From Epiperipatus broadwayi (Eukaryota; Onychophora; Udeonychophora; Euonychophora; Peripatidae), in assembly GCA_028023455.1 (NCBI GenBank), contig JAQFVV010000017.1:3397501-3461500 (forward strand): DNA of 64,000 bases. The letters are read 5' to 3'. Shown here piece by piece: positions 42,966-54,483 of this stretch. Both the position numbers and the translations under genes were made by a program. Position 1 is the first letter of the stretch; each line of letters opens with the position of its first letter. The notes below the pieces were generated by a model. That model had not been told where the DNA came from. It made no database searches and worked only from the letters and a program-made list of their open reading frames with translations.

Positions 42966-42969
42966 ATGC

Positions 42970-43101
42970 AAAATGTCTTGAGAGGTATTAATCTCCCCTC
43001 TTCTTCAGGTGTTGTTGGCCTGGCCATGACAGCACTAGGATGGGAATCAAACCCGGACCCTTAGATTTTTGAGTATTGAATTTTAAGATAATGCTCTAAC
43101 T
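42970..43101 (-). mobile_element. tRNA-derived SINE, 3' part (interrupted by hAT-like element)
   Basis: On the minus strand, gttagagcattatcttaaa is followed by a B-box-like ggtttgattccca and a tail gtgctgtcatggccaggcca. The A-box side (atggctcagttagttagagc when rejoined) lies on the far side of the inserted element at 44253-44280. Confidence 0.7.
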
Positions 43102-44252
43102 CAGTGGTTTTCAACCTCTTCACACCTGTAGACCAACAGAAATAAGGATAAGATTTTACAGACTGGCAGAAGTCTACAGATAAATTTTTTTAAAGATTTA
43201 AACTGCTTAGATGAGCATAATTGTTATAACTGACCAAAACAACACACTAGTTACTGTGTATTGTAATGATGTTGCTTACCTTCACATGCTGAACACTTTT
43301 TCTCAAGTTGCACAGTCATACTGCTACAGAAAACAGTACTTTCTCATTAATGTTCCTACATTGCTACATTTATTATTTCATTGTTAAAACATGCAAAAAC
43401 ATAATGTTATTCACTTGAATGCTAGAAAATATCACAGCTAGTGTAATTACATGACAATGATTTTATGACAAATGTAATATCTATATTTAATATTAAATAT
43501 ACAAGATGAAGTTATATATATATATATATATATATATATGGTACAATATATATATATATATATATATATGGAGTTTGTATAATAAAAAAACTTTCTTTTT
43601 TAAAAAAAATTTGAATCTAGTGTTATTTTAATCTCATTTTTACCCAATTAAAAAAAAAGAAACAGAACAAAGTTGTTTTGGTATAGTCTCACATGGAAAT
43701 AAAATAATCATTATAAAGATGTCATTTTGCTAAAAAAAAAAAAGATAATAGATTTACATTCTGGATAAAAGGAAATCATCATCAATGATCTGTCTCCATT
43801 TTGTGAAGTTTACAATTTTAAAAAGAAATGTCACACACAAAATAAAAACATGATACAAATGCAATAAAAAATTTTGCTATATGTGATCAATAAATGAGCT
43901 GACACAATACAGAAATGCCTACTAGGTATAGAAATTGACGTGTTAGGAGTGGTGCAATTATCATGAGATTGATGCTTTGTCTTTTAAAGATTGCATTTTT
44001 AGATAAATTCCTTTGATTATTATTTAATAATTAAGTATTATATAATAATTTAAATAAAATTTTGATTTATAATTAATTTTATTTAAGCAATTGTGATGAA
44101 AAAATATATAAAAATTGTTTATATTAATTAAATTTAAAAGTTTAAAATCTTATTATTTTGTTATTACAAACTTTCCTGCCAGTCTAGCACAGACCAGTAG
44201 AAAATTTTTGCAGACCAGCACCAGTCTGAGGGCCAAGGGTTGAAAACCATTG
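43102..44252. mobile_element. Non-autonomous hAT-like DNA transposon, 1151 bp
   Basis: Terminal inverted repeats CAGTGGTTTTCAACC at the left and its complement with one mismatch at the right (44238-44252), flanked by the 8-bp target duplication ctctaact (43094-43101 and 44253-44260). An 8-bp duplication and CA-starting 15-bp TIR are typical of hAT elements, and the CAGTGGTT sequence start is common among them. No transposase ORF is present: the interior is AT-rich with a (TA)n pair at 43512-43570. The nested insertion splits a SINE. Confidence 0.85.
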
Positions 44253-44300
44253 CTCTAACTAACTGAGCCATCTTGGTAACATTACCTTAAAATTTATACT
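44253..44300 (-). mobile_element. tRNA-derived SINE, 5' part (A-box side)
   Basis: The minus strand reads gttaccaagatggctcagtt, an A-box-like start that continues across the hAT-like element into 43101-42970. A head-to-head plus-strand SINE fragment follows from about 44285. Confidence 0.65.
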
Positions 44301-44540
44301 CAAGAATTTAAAGGTCCAGGTTTGATTCCCATGCTAATGCTGTCATTGGTCAGGTCAACAACACCTAAAAAAGATGGGATAATAATACCTGTCCAGGTTT
44401 AATTTCCATGCTTGTACTGTCACTAGACAGGCCAGTAATACTCAAAGAAGAGAGAATAATACCTGTCCAGGTTCGATTCCCATGCTAGTATTGTCACTGG
44501 TCAGGCCAGCAACACCTGAAGAATAGGGGAGAATAATATG
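44301..44540 (+). repeat. SINE tail in three tandem ~76-bp units
   Basis: Three units each contain ccaggtttgattcccatgc or a variant (B-box-like) followed by a gtcactggtcaggccagcaa-like tail, near 44313, 44391 and 44467. The same tail occurs once on the minus strand at 42970-43060. Confidence 0.75.
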
Positions 44541-44838
44541 TCTCAAAACATTGTACATATACTAACCTGTTTGATATGCTATTACCAACAGTTGAATATA
44601 TATATGGAATATTTAAATAAAGTATTTATTAATTATTTATTGTTTTTTCTACTTAAGCTTTATTTTTTTTAATTGGGTTTGTATATATTTTGAATTTAAT
44701 GTAATGAATTCATTATAGTTTAATTTTAAAGTGAAATTTTGGTTTATGAAGCATTTGGAGGCCCAATTGATTTTGCTATCCAGGATATAGAACATGTTAT
44801 CCTCCCCTCCCCCATTAAACATAGTATTTTAAAGTTGT
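44541..44838. other. AT-rich spacer
   Basis: Nothing recognised. Confidence 0.4.
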
Positions 44839-44890
44839 TAATATATACGGGATTCGAACTCAGACTTTCACATGATCCTCATACATTAAA
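44839..44890 (-). mobile_element. Hammerhead repeat family A, tRNA-like 3' fragment
   Basis: The minus strand reads catgtgaaagtctgagttcg then aatcccg, the B-box end of family A. No ribozyme is included. Confidence 0.5.
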
Positions 44891-44937
44891 TTATTTAATA
44901 ACTTTAAATTAATACACTATACAGGCTTAAACCTGCA

Positions 44938-45157
44938 TATATATATATATATATATATATTAAATAATTTATTAATATTTGTTTGAACATAAAATAATAT
45001 CAAATATTTTTCAAATAACCTTTATTTGATATTATTCAGAAAAGGCACAGATATTTGTTTTATATTGTTTTTGCTACATTTATTGATGATTGTTAATTGA
45101 AAGCATGCAAAGTATAATAGTATTGTTAATGTTATTAATGCTTTGCTCTTACTACAG

Positions 45158-45202
<45 letters not shown>

Positions 45203-45208
45203 TGTATA
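44938..45208. repeat. (TA)n tracts left of PLE-2
   Basis: TA runs at about 44938-44961 and 45163-45200, the second adjoining actgtatatata and then the PLE-2 terminus. Confidence 0.85.
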
Positions 45209-45214
45209 TATATA

Positions 45215-46999
45215 TAACAAAACTTAAATATATTCCAAACAACGGTAAACAATTTATAATACAATATAAATAAAAACTCAATAAAAACTCATAAAGAAAT
45301 ATTTTCGATTATATTCATAATCATTTTCAACTCAACTTTCAAAATGGAATCATCTATTACCAACCGGAAACACATGTCGATTTAAATATCCCACAATTCA
45401 TTAATCCTAACATTTGCTGACTGTCTGTTTATTATCGTATTTTTATACCTACTAATAAAAACTGCCTCTTTAATTTTTCTTTTTTCATTATCTCTCTCTT
45501 GTCCTAAAATTTTTATTTTATTTATATCAAAATTAAACTTAAAATTACAATTTCTATCATGATCATAAAAAACAGATTCAGTATATAACTTGACCTCATT
45601 ACTATTATCATTACATATCTGTACATTTTTCAAAACTCTTTTATATAACAATTTATGTTCTTTAATTCTTTTCTCTATATTACATCTAGATTCCCCTATA
45701 TATGATAAGTTACACCCACAAAAAATTCTATAAATTATATTACACACGTTATTTTTTTCTAACTTATCTTTTGAATTATTAACCATTCTTTTTAAATTAC
45801 CTGATCCATAAAAAGAAACATTATATATACCATTATAAACTTTTTTCATAAATTTTTCTTGATTATTATTATAAAAAAAAAGGCAAAGAAATCCACTTCT
45901 TACTCTTAATTTCTTCATCACCAATATTTCTATTAATTTTCTTACTAAATTGACAAACCACTTGATAAATTTCTTTTATATTATAACCTACACTTAATAA
46001 TTCACTTACATAATTTTCAATATTTTTCTTTTTATCACATGCATATTTACACAAAATATTATTTCTATACAAAAAAGACCTAAAACCAGCCATCTTATAA
46101 TTATGTGGCACGTTAGATAAATAGGGAATATACCCTCTAGTTTCAATAGGTTTAATAAACAATTTATAGTCAATCATATTATTGTTCCTTGAAATTATCA
46201 AATCTAAATATTTAATACTGTTGTTATATTCTTTCTCCATTGTCCAGATAAGACTTTTTAATTTATTATATTCATCAAAAATTTTATCAATCATTTCTGA
46301 AGAAGCACATATAAAAACATCATCCACATATCTCGTATATATCTTAATATTTCCCATAAATATAAATTTGTTTAAAATTTTCTCTTCATAATATAACAAA
46401 ACTGCATAACTGTGCCACCATTGGTAATCCCATTGGCCAGCCTTTACTCATCTTATAAAATTTACCATTAAAGGATGCAACAATATTTTGTTCAATAAAA
46501 TTTAAAGCCTTCATCAGAAAACATATTAATTGATTATCCACTTTCTTTTCCAATAAAGCTTAATGAATTATCTTAATTGAATCAAGTCTATCAATAGATC
46601 CATACATCTCAGAAACATCCAATGACACTAAAACATCATCACAGTCCAAACTTAAATCTTTAATTTTTTCAACAAAATCAAATGATGACGTTACAGAATA
46701 TTTTCCAAATCCAAGTAAATCTTGTAAAATTTTAGCTATATATTTACTAGTCTTATACACAAAAGACCCTCCAAAATCCAAAATTATTCTAAGTGGATAA
46801 CCTTCTTTATGTGATTTTACATTAGCAAATACACGTGGACAAATAGCACTTGAAGGATATAATGAATAGTACACATTATCATTTATTCCTTTATTCTTTG
46901 CCTTTAATAAAATGTTATTAATAAATTTCATTCTTTCTGAATCAACATTATATTTATCAATCAATTCAAAATTTAATTTTTCCATTTGTAAAATAACTC
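45215..46999 (-). pseudogene. Penelope-like element of a second lineage (PLE-2), minus arm
   Basis: Minus-strand fragments in order: an RT N-terminal part with PRVFANVKSHKEGYPLRIIL and SLDVSEMYGSID (46560-47015; the second is RT motif A, with its Asp), YVDDVFIC (motif C, about 46320), and a nuclease part with IIYRIFCGCNLSYIGESR and EKRIKEHK (45640-45740). Frames are broken near 46400-46560 and 45890. The protein is quite different from the PLE at 19-29 kb. The 3' terminus (45215-45310) shows no hammerhead core. Confidence 0.85.
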
Positions 47000-47000
47000 C

Positions 47001-47664
47001 TTGAACAATAATCAAGCAAAATTTATGAAAAAAGTTTATAATGGTATATATAATGTTTCTTTTTATGGATCAGGTAATTTAAATAGAATGGTTAATAATT
47101 CAAAAGATAAGTTAGAAAAAAATAACATGAGTAATATAATTTATAGAATTTTTTGTGGGTGTAACTTATCATATATAGGGGAATCTAGATGTAATATAGA
47201 GAAAAGAATTAAAGAACATAAATTGTTATATAAAAGAGTTTTGAAAAATGTACAGATATGTAATGATAATAGTAATGAAGTCAAGTTATATACTGAATCT
47301 GTTTTTTATGATCATGATAGAAATTGTAATTTTAAGTTTAATTTTGATATAAATAAAATAAAAATTTTAGGACAAGAGAGAGATAATGAAAAAAGAAAAA
47401 TTAAAGAGGCAGTTTTTATTAGTAGGTATAAAAATACGATAATAAACAGACAGACAGCAAATGTTAGGATTAATGAAGTGTGGGATATTTAAATCGACAT
47501 GTGTTTCCGATTGGTAATAGATGATTCTATTTTGAAAATTGAGTTGAAAATGATTATGAATATAATCGAAAATATTTCTTTATGAGTTTTTATTGAGTTT
47601 TTATTTATATTGTAGTATAAATTGTTTACCGTTGTTTGGAATATATTTAAGTTTTGTTATTGTA
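47001..47664 (+). pseudogene. PLE-2, 5'-truncated plus arm (GIY-YIG part)
   Basis: An open frame of 163 codons (47001-47492) contains IIYRIFCGCNLSYIGESR and ends RINEVWDI, nearly identical to the minus arm. The 3' flank to 47664 mirrors 45215-45310. This arm lacks the RT, so the head-to-head pair is asymmetric, unlike the symmetrical pair at 18.7-21.3 kb. Either an RNA-level switch or a second truncated insertion could explain it. Confidence 0.85.
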
Positions 47665-47689
47665 TTATTGATATTAGCGGACATTTATT

Positions 47690-48125
47690 TAGTATGCATG
47701 CTAATAGTTCTAAACAAGCTTATTTTATTTATTTATTTTACAGATAAATACAGCAAGAGAACACATTTCAAATCTCTATCTAGACTTATACCATTCCCAA
47801 ACCAGTTTTGAGCTGATGGCTCTTATCAGTGAGGAGCTATAACAACCAGACAGCAAATTCAAAATACAAACTCAAGCCCAGCATTTATCTAATACTTAAC
47901 TATTAAGCAGAAAATCTGAAAATTTTGGACATCTATATATCTTCAAATCCAGCTCTCCATCTCAAATAGCCATAGGGGACTGAGCTAGATTTAGATACAC
48001 CATATATTAATAGCCTTAGTAATCTAATATAGACAAAGCCTTAACAGCCAAAGTATAATATTAATGAAATCAAATCATAACATCATGTGACTTATTTAGT
48101 TTGTATTTACAAATTGTCATCTATC
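47690..48125 (-). mobile_element. Hammerhead repeat family D, single copy
   Basis: Aligns with the units at 9551-10085, including the left-end gcatgctaatagttctaa block, taccattcccaaaccag, and the cagcatttatctaatactta block. It starts immediately beyond the PLE-2 terminus. Confidence 0.65.
47796..47834 (-). ncRNA. Hammerhead-like motif, family D, inactive
   Basis: Minus strand: CCUCA, CUGAUAA, perfect stem II GAGC/GCUC with loop CAUCA, AAAA in place of GAAA, ACUGGU, U17, UUGGG. G8 and G12 are both A, consistent with decay. Confidence 0.45.
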
Positions 48126-48539
48126 ATTAAAAAATATTATTTAAAAAAATATTGTACAGCTATTGCAGGCAATAATAAGATTAAAAGCTATTCAATAAAT
48201 GTAAATTTTAAAAATGTAAAAAAAGTAGGGGTAATAGTAGATGAATAATCTGATATAAAATATGTGATGGGAGGTAACTTAGATCATCCTTACAATTATT
48301 GATACAGTTTTATTTCTTAAGATTTTTGGTGACTTTAATTTTTTAGGTGGTGGTACACTTGGATAAGATTCAGATATTAAAACAATCTATATTGTAATCA
48401 GTATCTATAACTCTAGAAAAAGTGTTGTTAGTGTAGTGCTGTTTTACTGCCTTAGCATATTTATTTCTCTCATATCCACATCAAAAACTCCACATGGGGT
48501 TTTATAAACTTCATCCAAATATTTAATAATTTTATTAGT
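48126..48539. other. No gene recognised
   Basis: AT-rich with no clear feature; it may include the degraded end of the family B copy that follows. Confidence 0.4.
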
Positions 48540-48700
48540 CATTTATTATAGAGATTATCCAGTAAAGAATAACATTTCTGTAATGTAATTTTCACTCTAT
48601 ATCATTGCTATGCAATGTAACAACTGGTTTTTATCTACTGTTAACACCTTGTTGAGGGATGTAATCATAAAGATATGCCCCAAGGCATGAAAAAATCTAT

Positions 48701-48761
48701 GATTCCCAAGGTGCACATTTCATGCTGAACCAGCACTCATCAGTTGGCCAAGAGCACAATC
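48701..48761 (-). ncRNA. Hammerhead motif, family B, stem III mutated
   Basis: Minus strand: CUGAUGA (complement of 48737-48743), stem II GUGCUG/CAGCAU, GAAA (complement of 48718-48721), stem I CCAA/UUGG plus GAUU/AAUC. The residue before position 17 is C instead of U16.1, so the A15.1-U16.1 pair is lost. Confidence 0.55.
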
Positions 48762-48837
48762 TCTTAGGCATATCTTTATTACTGTTTATTAAGTCATGTG
48801 ACATCTGATTTGATTTTTTTAAAATTCTTATTGTTTA

Positions 48838-49008
<171 letters not shown>

Positions 49009-49094
49009 AATAGCAATTTACTACAATTTAATTCATAAATGTCAAATATGCTGCCCTCACAACATTGACACATATTATTCATTGTTGGATAATC

Positions 49095-49200
49095 TATAGT
49101 CTAATGAATGATTAATAAAAATTATTAATATACTTTTATTAAGTAATTTGTATCAATGTTCTGAGGGCAGCACATTTGACATTTATCTGTTAAACTGTAG

Positions 49201-49204
<4 letters not shown>
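49095..49204 (+). mobile_element. Hammerhead repeat family B, 3' part of first plus unit
   Basis: taataaaaattattaatata then acttttattaag and gagggcagcacatttgacat match 49845-49905. It ends at the (TA)n into which an RTE fragment is inserted. Confidence 0.65.
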
Positions 49205-49243
<39 letters not shown>

Positions 49244-49283
49244 TATATACAGTCGATACCCATATATATATATATATATATAT
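49205..49283. repeat. (TA)n tracts flanking RTE fragment
   Basis: TA runs at 49205-49242 and 49263-49283 separated by a short cagtcgatacc spacer. Translations of this run (IYIYIY) are artefacts. Confidence 0.9.
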
Positions 49284-49584
49284 GGGTAAGACAACAAACA
49301 GGTGTTACTGACCTTGTTGAAAAAAATAAAAGATTGAAATGGAGTTGGGCTGGACATATTGCTAGAAGAGATGATAATAGATGGACAATTGAAATTTTCA
49401 ACTGGACTCCAAGAGATTGCAAAAGACCCAGAAAGAGACCACATGTGAGATGGATGGATGAAATAAGAAAATGTGCAGGGGTGTTGTGGAGAAGAGAAGC
49501 TAAAGATCGGAGAAGATGGATTAAACTTGGAGAGACCTTCATCCTGCAGTGGATTGATAATGGTTGATGATGATGATGATGATA
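49284..49584 (+). mobile_element. 5'-truncated RTE element (last ~94 codons)
   Basis: In frame from TA-flanked 49284 to the TGA at 49565-49567, the translation matches the C-terminus of the 995-aa ORF (TGVTDLVEKNKRLKWSWAGH, RWTIEIFNW, ILQWIDNG) at over 90 percent. The tail is a run of gat units, as expected of RTE elements. 5' truncation is the common fate of LINE insertions. Confidence 0.92.
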
Positions 49585-50190
49585 TATATATACTGAACAA
49601 TAATAAAAATATGTGTAAGAAATTATGATCTGGGCTAAGTGATGAGTGTCAGTGAGCATGAAATGTGCACCTTGACGGTCATAGATTTTTTTTTTATGTT
49701 TTTGATCATATGTTAATGACTACATCCCTCCACTAAGTATTAAAAGTGGATACAAATCCGTCCCTACCTTATATGAGAGTGTGTAGTGAGAATTATACTA
49801 CAAAAATATTATTTATTATTAACTAATCTCTTGACTAATTAATGTCTAATAAAAATTATTAATATACTTTTATTAAATGCCAAAGTTATGAGGGTAGCAC
49901 ATTTGACATTTACTAATTAAACTTTAGTAATTTTGTTATTTATGAATATATATATACTGAACAATGATGAAGATATGTGTAAGAGATTGTGATCTGGGCC
50001 AACTGATGAGTGCTGGTTCAGTATGAAATGTGTATCTTGGGAAACACAAATCTTTTTCACATGTCTTTGGTCATATTTTTATGATTACATCCCTACACAA
50101 AGTGCTAAAAGTGGATAGAAACCAGCCCTTACCTTGCATGAGAATGCTATAGTAAAAATTATACTACAGAAATCTTATTCATTTCCCAAA
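49585..50190 (+). mobile_element. Hammerhead repeat family B, tandem dimer (period 364)
   Basis: tactgaacaa begins at 49591 and 49955, and the hammerhead cores are at 49639 and 50003: the period is 364 bp at both landmarks. The first unit's ribozyme is dead (GUGAUGA, C3 to G); the second unit's is intact. Both continue with catatttttatgattacatc-like text. There is no ORF. Confidence 0.8.
49985..50052 (+). ncRNA. Hammerhead ribozyme, family B, core intact
   Basis: CUGAUGA at 50003-50009, stem II GUGCUG/CAGUAU with loop GUU, GAAA at 50025-50028, stem III AU..AU around GUGU, C17 at 50036. Stem I is CCAA/UUGG plus an outer helix GAUUGUG (49985-49991)/CACAAAUC (50045-50052) with one bulge, leaving an internal loop. 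Predicted cleavage is between 50036 and 50037. Confidence 0.8.
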
Positions 50191-51862
50191 TATTTAAATT
50201 TGAATAAAATGCTATTAATTGTTTTAATTATAACTGAATGTATTTGAAATGTTTAGATAAAGTTTAAATTTTTCTGAAAATATTTAACAATTAAAATTAC
50301 ATTCATTTTCTTCATTGTTTTTTTACAATATCTTTGTTTTGCCCCTGGGTTAAACATTTTTTAGATTTTTTTTATTGTTGCCAATAGCTATCAAAGCAAT
50401 GCTTCCATTTTTTATTTGATGGACTTTTAATCTTGTTCTATATATTGTTTGTAACAATGCTTCTAAAAATATCTTTCCTTACCCAGTTGATAGCAGATGG
50501 GATCCAGCCAAAACATTGATCCATTAATTATACATGAGATGATTTTTACATGCATTGCTCTACTGAATGTATATATGCACAAAGAAAGAAAAGAAAATGA
50601 GAAATGAATTGATAAAATGAGATCTACCTGCTATATTAAGATATAAAATAAAACTTTAGAAACATACCACTGAATGAGACATTACCTAGAAACAATTACC
50701 ATAGAAAATTATGTATATTCTAATAAACACAGCACTAAAATATATATAAATAAAAATAAGATATAAAAAAAGATTTTATGTAAGTAGAAGACTAAAAAGT
50801 AAAAAATAAAGTAATCCTCTCTTTGTTAATTTCTATTCTTAGAAAATATCAAAGATCTTAAGAATCTAGGCTTGTTATAAAACAATTAGAAATTGCAGGA
50901 ATATTGTTATTTTATAAAAGTATTTGATCCTCTTTTATATTTATGATTTATTTGAGCCTCAAATGCATTTATGAAATGACAATATTTCTGAAATTTCGAA
51001 TTATTTTATAACAAGTCTAGATTCTTAAGAATTCTGATATTGTCCAAGAATATATATATCCGGTGATCCTTGATACATTAGCATCTTAAGACATTAGAAT
51101 ATTAGCTCTAAGAAGCAGAAGCACTATTAAGGAAAACTGTTTTCTTATTTTTGTAAATATGTAAGTAATTCTAAATAGGTTTTATTGTCATCTTAAGTAA
51201 GAACTAAATAAAAATAATATTGAAACATTTAAACAATAGAACTCTTTAAAACAAAAAAAATATATAATTGAATAATAAGATATGAAAAAAAAGTATCCCC
51301 TCTAACAAATGAATTCTAAATTTAAATATCATGTAATTGGCTACTAGATAAAAATATTCATGTATTGTCTTTTTAATTAATTTATTTAAGTAAGTAAATC
51401 AATATTAACAAAATTTTATTTTACAAATGTAATATTTCCATTAGCTCAATTGTGAAGAGTTTTCTTAGCAAGGTAAGGATATGAGTTCGTTTTTAAATGA
51501 ACAGACTTTTTCCATTGTTTATTTAAAAATGTGGATATACCTCGACAGAAACACAGGCAGGGAAAGTTAATATAAAAGCATTTAAAGAGCAAACAAACTT
51601 CCATAGGTTGTGAATTTTATTGTTAAAAGAAAAATCGAGAATAAAATGGAATAACACTTTATTTGAAATCTGGGATTTAATAAAGCCAGATTTCTTTGGC
51701 AAATGCAGGAATAAAAGTGTGTTTCCTACTCACTTCAGATGTAGTAGCAAAATAATAGCTAAAATTTATATCTAATAAACAATAGTAAAAAATAGCATTT
51801 CATTTTATAAACCATTTATTTAAGTAAGATCAAAAGAGTAGCAAATTCTCCATTAGTGATAC
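50191..51862. other. AT-rich region, no gene
   Basis: Around 50860-50875 and 51010-51025 the inverted text tcttaagaatctaggcttgt and its complement frame about 150 bp, a weak foldback. Nothing else is recognised. Confidence 0.45.
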
Positions 51863-52207
51863 CCAGTGCATCATAGTAATCAATAAATGCAAGATGTTTG
51901 TGTATAAAATCCCCATCTAGTGCTACTCATCAATATTGTCAGAGTAGTTTCTAACTTATGAGTTTTCATCGGAGAGAAACTTTGGATCCTAGAGCACTAC
52001 CTGTAGATTTTAGGACCTAATGCAACTATCCAGCAGTCACTTTTTATCTTGTTAGTTAACTATAAAGCTCCTCGCTGATGAAGTCCACAAGCCAGAAACT
52101 AGTCTGGGGATATTGGATGAGTAGATACTAGATAGGGATTTTATGCATAAACTTTTTTTTGCATCCATTGATTACTAAGACTCGCACTGGATGGCACTAC
52201 TGTATGT
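51863..52207. mobile_element. Hammerhead repeat family C, copy 3
   Basis: Both arms are recognisable (atagtaatcaataaatgc.. and gcatccattgattac..) but diverged and with about 60 bp of extra sequence in the loop. The plus strand carries a hammerhead motif at 52070-52109; the mirror position on the minus strand has CCGAUGA and is dead. Confidence 0.7.
52070..52109 (+). ncRNA. Hammerhead ribozyme motif, family C
   Basis: Stem I CCUCG (52070-52074)/UGGGG (52105-52109) with two G-U pairs, CUGAUGA 52075-52081, GAAA 52095-52098, stem III ACUAGU, C17 at 52104. Stem II AGUCCACAAGCCA is weak (one mismatch and an A-A base pair position). The core is intact but the fold is doubtful. Confidence 0.5.
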
Positions 52208-52599
52208 AGAGTTTGTTACTGGTTATGAGCAAAGGCCAGGCAAAAAGATGGGCGAGGAAGATAGTACAGTGTACAGAAGATTTCAATAAAGAATTTATGT
52301 CAGTATACTTATACAAAAGGTGGATTGATTATATTAGGAGAATTGTTTAGTGTGGCAAGGAATGGAATAGAAGAATAGGAGCATTAATAAAAAATAGGGC
52401 GTTAGAGAGATGAATAACTAGTATGGAGAGTAAAAAGAGTTTAAATATATATATACAAGTAAACAGAATATTGGATGTTAGTTAATTTATGATAATAGCA
52501 AAGAAAATAGTTTATTGTTGTCGTTTTTTCATATGTCATAGCATCGGAAATATTGTTTAAGGCTGGAACAGGATCTTTAGCAACAAGAAAATAAACCCA

Positions 52600-52870
52600 T
52601 AAATGGAAAAATATGAGTGAGTTAGTCTTCAGGTTATGTAAGGAAGACATAAAAAATATTAGGCATCTATTAATTGAATGTAAATGCCTGCAAGTAGAAG
52701 GGGTACAAATAATGTTGTTGTGGAAGAATAAATATAAACAAAGTGATTATACAGAAAGTGTTTTCTTGATTTTTATGTTGGGTTTAGGGAAAAATAAAGG
52801 AGTTTTAGACATAAAAACCATAGAGTTGACAAAGATTACATTGTGGGTGGAGAATGGAAGGGGGAGGTAA
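52600..52870 (+). pseudogene. LINE C-terminal zinc-knuckle remnant
   Basis: The frame contains FRLCKEDIKNIRHLLIEC, close to the C..C....HLL..C block that follows the RT in several LINE clades; the first Cys is replaced. No RT precedes it in frame. It is a short decayed piece, similar in kind to 54072-54483. Confidence 0.5.
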
Positions 52871-54071
52871 AATGGTTAACAGGTTTCTCTGGGCATTGTG
52901 GATGAGAGATTACTAATTCCAATAAAGGAGAAGCCACAGTGCATCACATCACATACTCTTTTAACAGCATAGGACATGATGATCATGTGATGTTTTAGTG
53001 GTTTTATATATTTATAAGATCAAGATATATCTGCCATTTAATAAGGATTGAGTCTGAAATAAACCCTTGTTTTTATATGTATCAGACAATAAATTATTTC
53101 AATCTCAGACTTAGAATAAAGCAGTGAACTGTTTTATTTTTATTTTTTCTGACAATGAAATGCCTACGGCTCCATTTATATTTTCACAATCTTTGAAATT
53201 GGTCTGTCTTTCATTTACATATATTTTAGCAATATGTTTATTAGAATATTTAGGATTATTTGATTTGGTTTACAAATTGAGATGCTATCGTTTAACATTC
53301 TTTATTTAAATATAAGTTTAACCTATAATTTCTGCCATTACTTCTATCATGTTTATAAAATTCACCCTTCAGAGAAATCAAGTCTTATTTAATTCACAGA
53401 CTTAAAATAAAATAATGTACCATTTGATTCTCAATTTTTCTGACATTTAAGGATGAATACTTATAAATTGAAATCTGATTATCAAAAAGTGGCAAAGATA
53501 ATAGCAAAAAATAATTTTTTTTTTTCTTAATCTATTATCCATCTTGTTCTATTATATCTTTTATTGTATTTATAAATATTTTTTACCTTTAAAATGGATC
53601 AAAGTAAAATTCATCAGGATTTTCAAATGGTTGGATTCTCTTTTGATAGTCTACATTAAAGCTGACAAGAGTAGCTTAAGGATAATTCCGGACACCAAAG
53701 TTGATTACGATATTTTTAAAAAAATTCAATGAATCCATTATAAATTGCTGCTAACTTTAAAAAATTAGGATTAGTATTAGGGTTAATCTTTCATTCATTT
53801 AAGATGGCAGATTCAATATTTAAGTAAAATGACGGTAAGACCACAGTAAATATATAATATCATCCTCATTTTTTTAAAATATAGTAATCAACCTTGTTGT
53901 CCAGATTATCCATTAGTGCCATAAATCATAAGTTTTTAATTGCTAATAGAAATTTATCCCATTAAATTTACAGCCCTTATTACATTTGTCAGAAATAATC
54001 ATAAATAGAAAAGAATTGTAAGATCTGTGAAGTTTTGATTATGGTAAAATAAAAAATTATTGACAAATATA
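52871..54071. other. AT-rich region, no gene
   Basis: Short frames at 53124-53309 and 53544-53732 have no recognisable motif. Confidence 0.45.
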
Positions 54072-54483
54072 AAAAGGATGTGCCCTTCATTTCAAAAGAT
54101 TCTACAATAAGATAGACACTATTTGTCAAATATGTAAAAGGCAAGAAGAGTCGTTCAACCATATAATATTCTTATGCCCTGGGCTCAATAAAATAAATTT
54201 AGTCATATACCAAAACTTAAGGATGGATTACTACAAAATCATGTCTATAAAGGAAGTCTTACAAACTAAACAGTTTCATATTATTAGACTTTTAATCTTT
54301 ATTATACATGCTATATGGAATGTCAGATGTAAGCTATTGTTCACAGTGCCTGTCCCTGAACCAGTCAGTCTTTTCATGAACATTATTAGGAAAGTAAAAA
54401 ACAGAGACTTCATCATTGCATCAAAATTCAAGTATAATGAAACTTGGAATTTACTTAATATACCAGATCCACTGAATCATTAG
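54072..54483 (+). pseudogene. LINE C-terminal fragment with CCHC-type knuckle
   Basis: Open from about 54072 to the stop at 54481-54483. The translation includes LHFKRFYNKIDTICQICKRQ then EESFNHIIFLCP: the spacing C-x2-C-x10-H-x4-C matches the zinc knuckle at the C-terminus of non-LTR RT proteins. It is followed by AIWNVRCKLLF, which resembles the IW..RN..LF block seen after the knuckle. No RT is present upstream, so this is a 5'-truncated LINE. Confidence 0.65.

Noticed and set aside
45215-45380. Hammerhead at the PLE-2 3' end
   Set aside because: Scanning both strands at both termini found no CUGANGA followed by a hairpin and GAAA.
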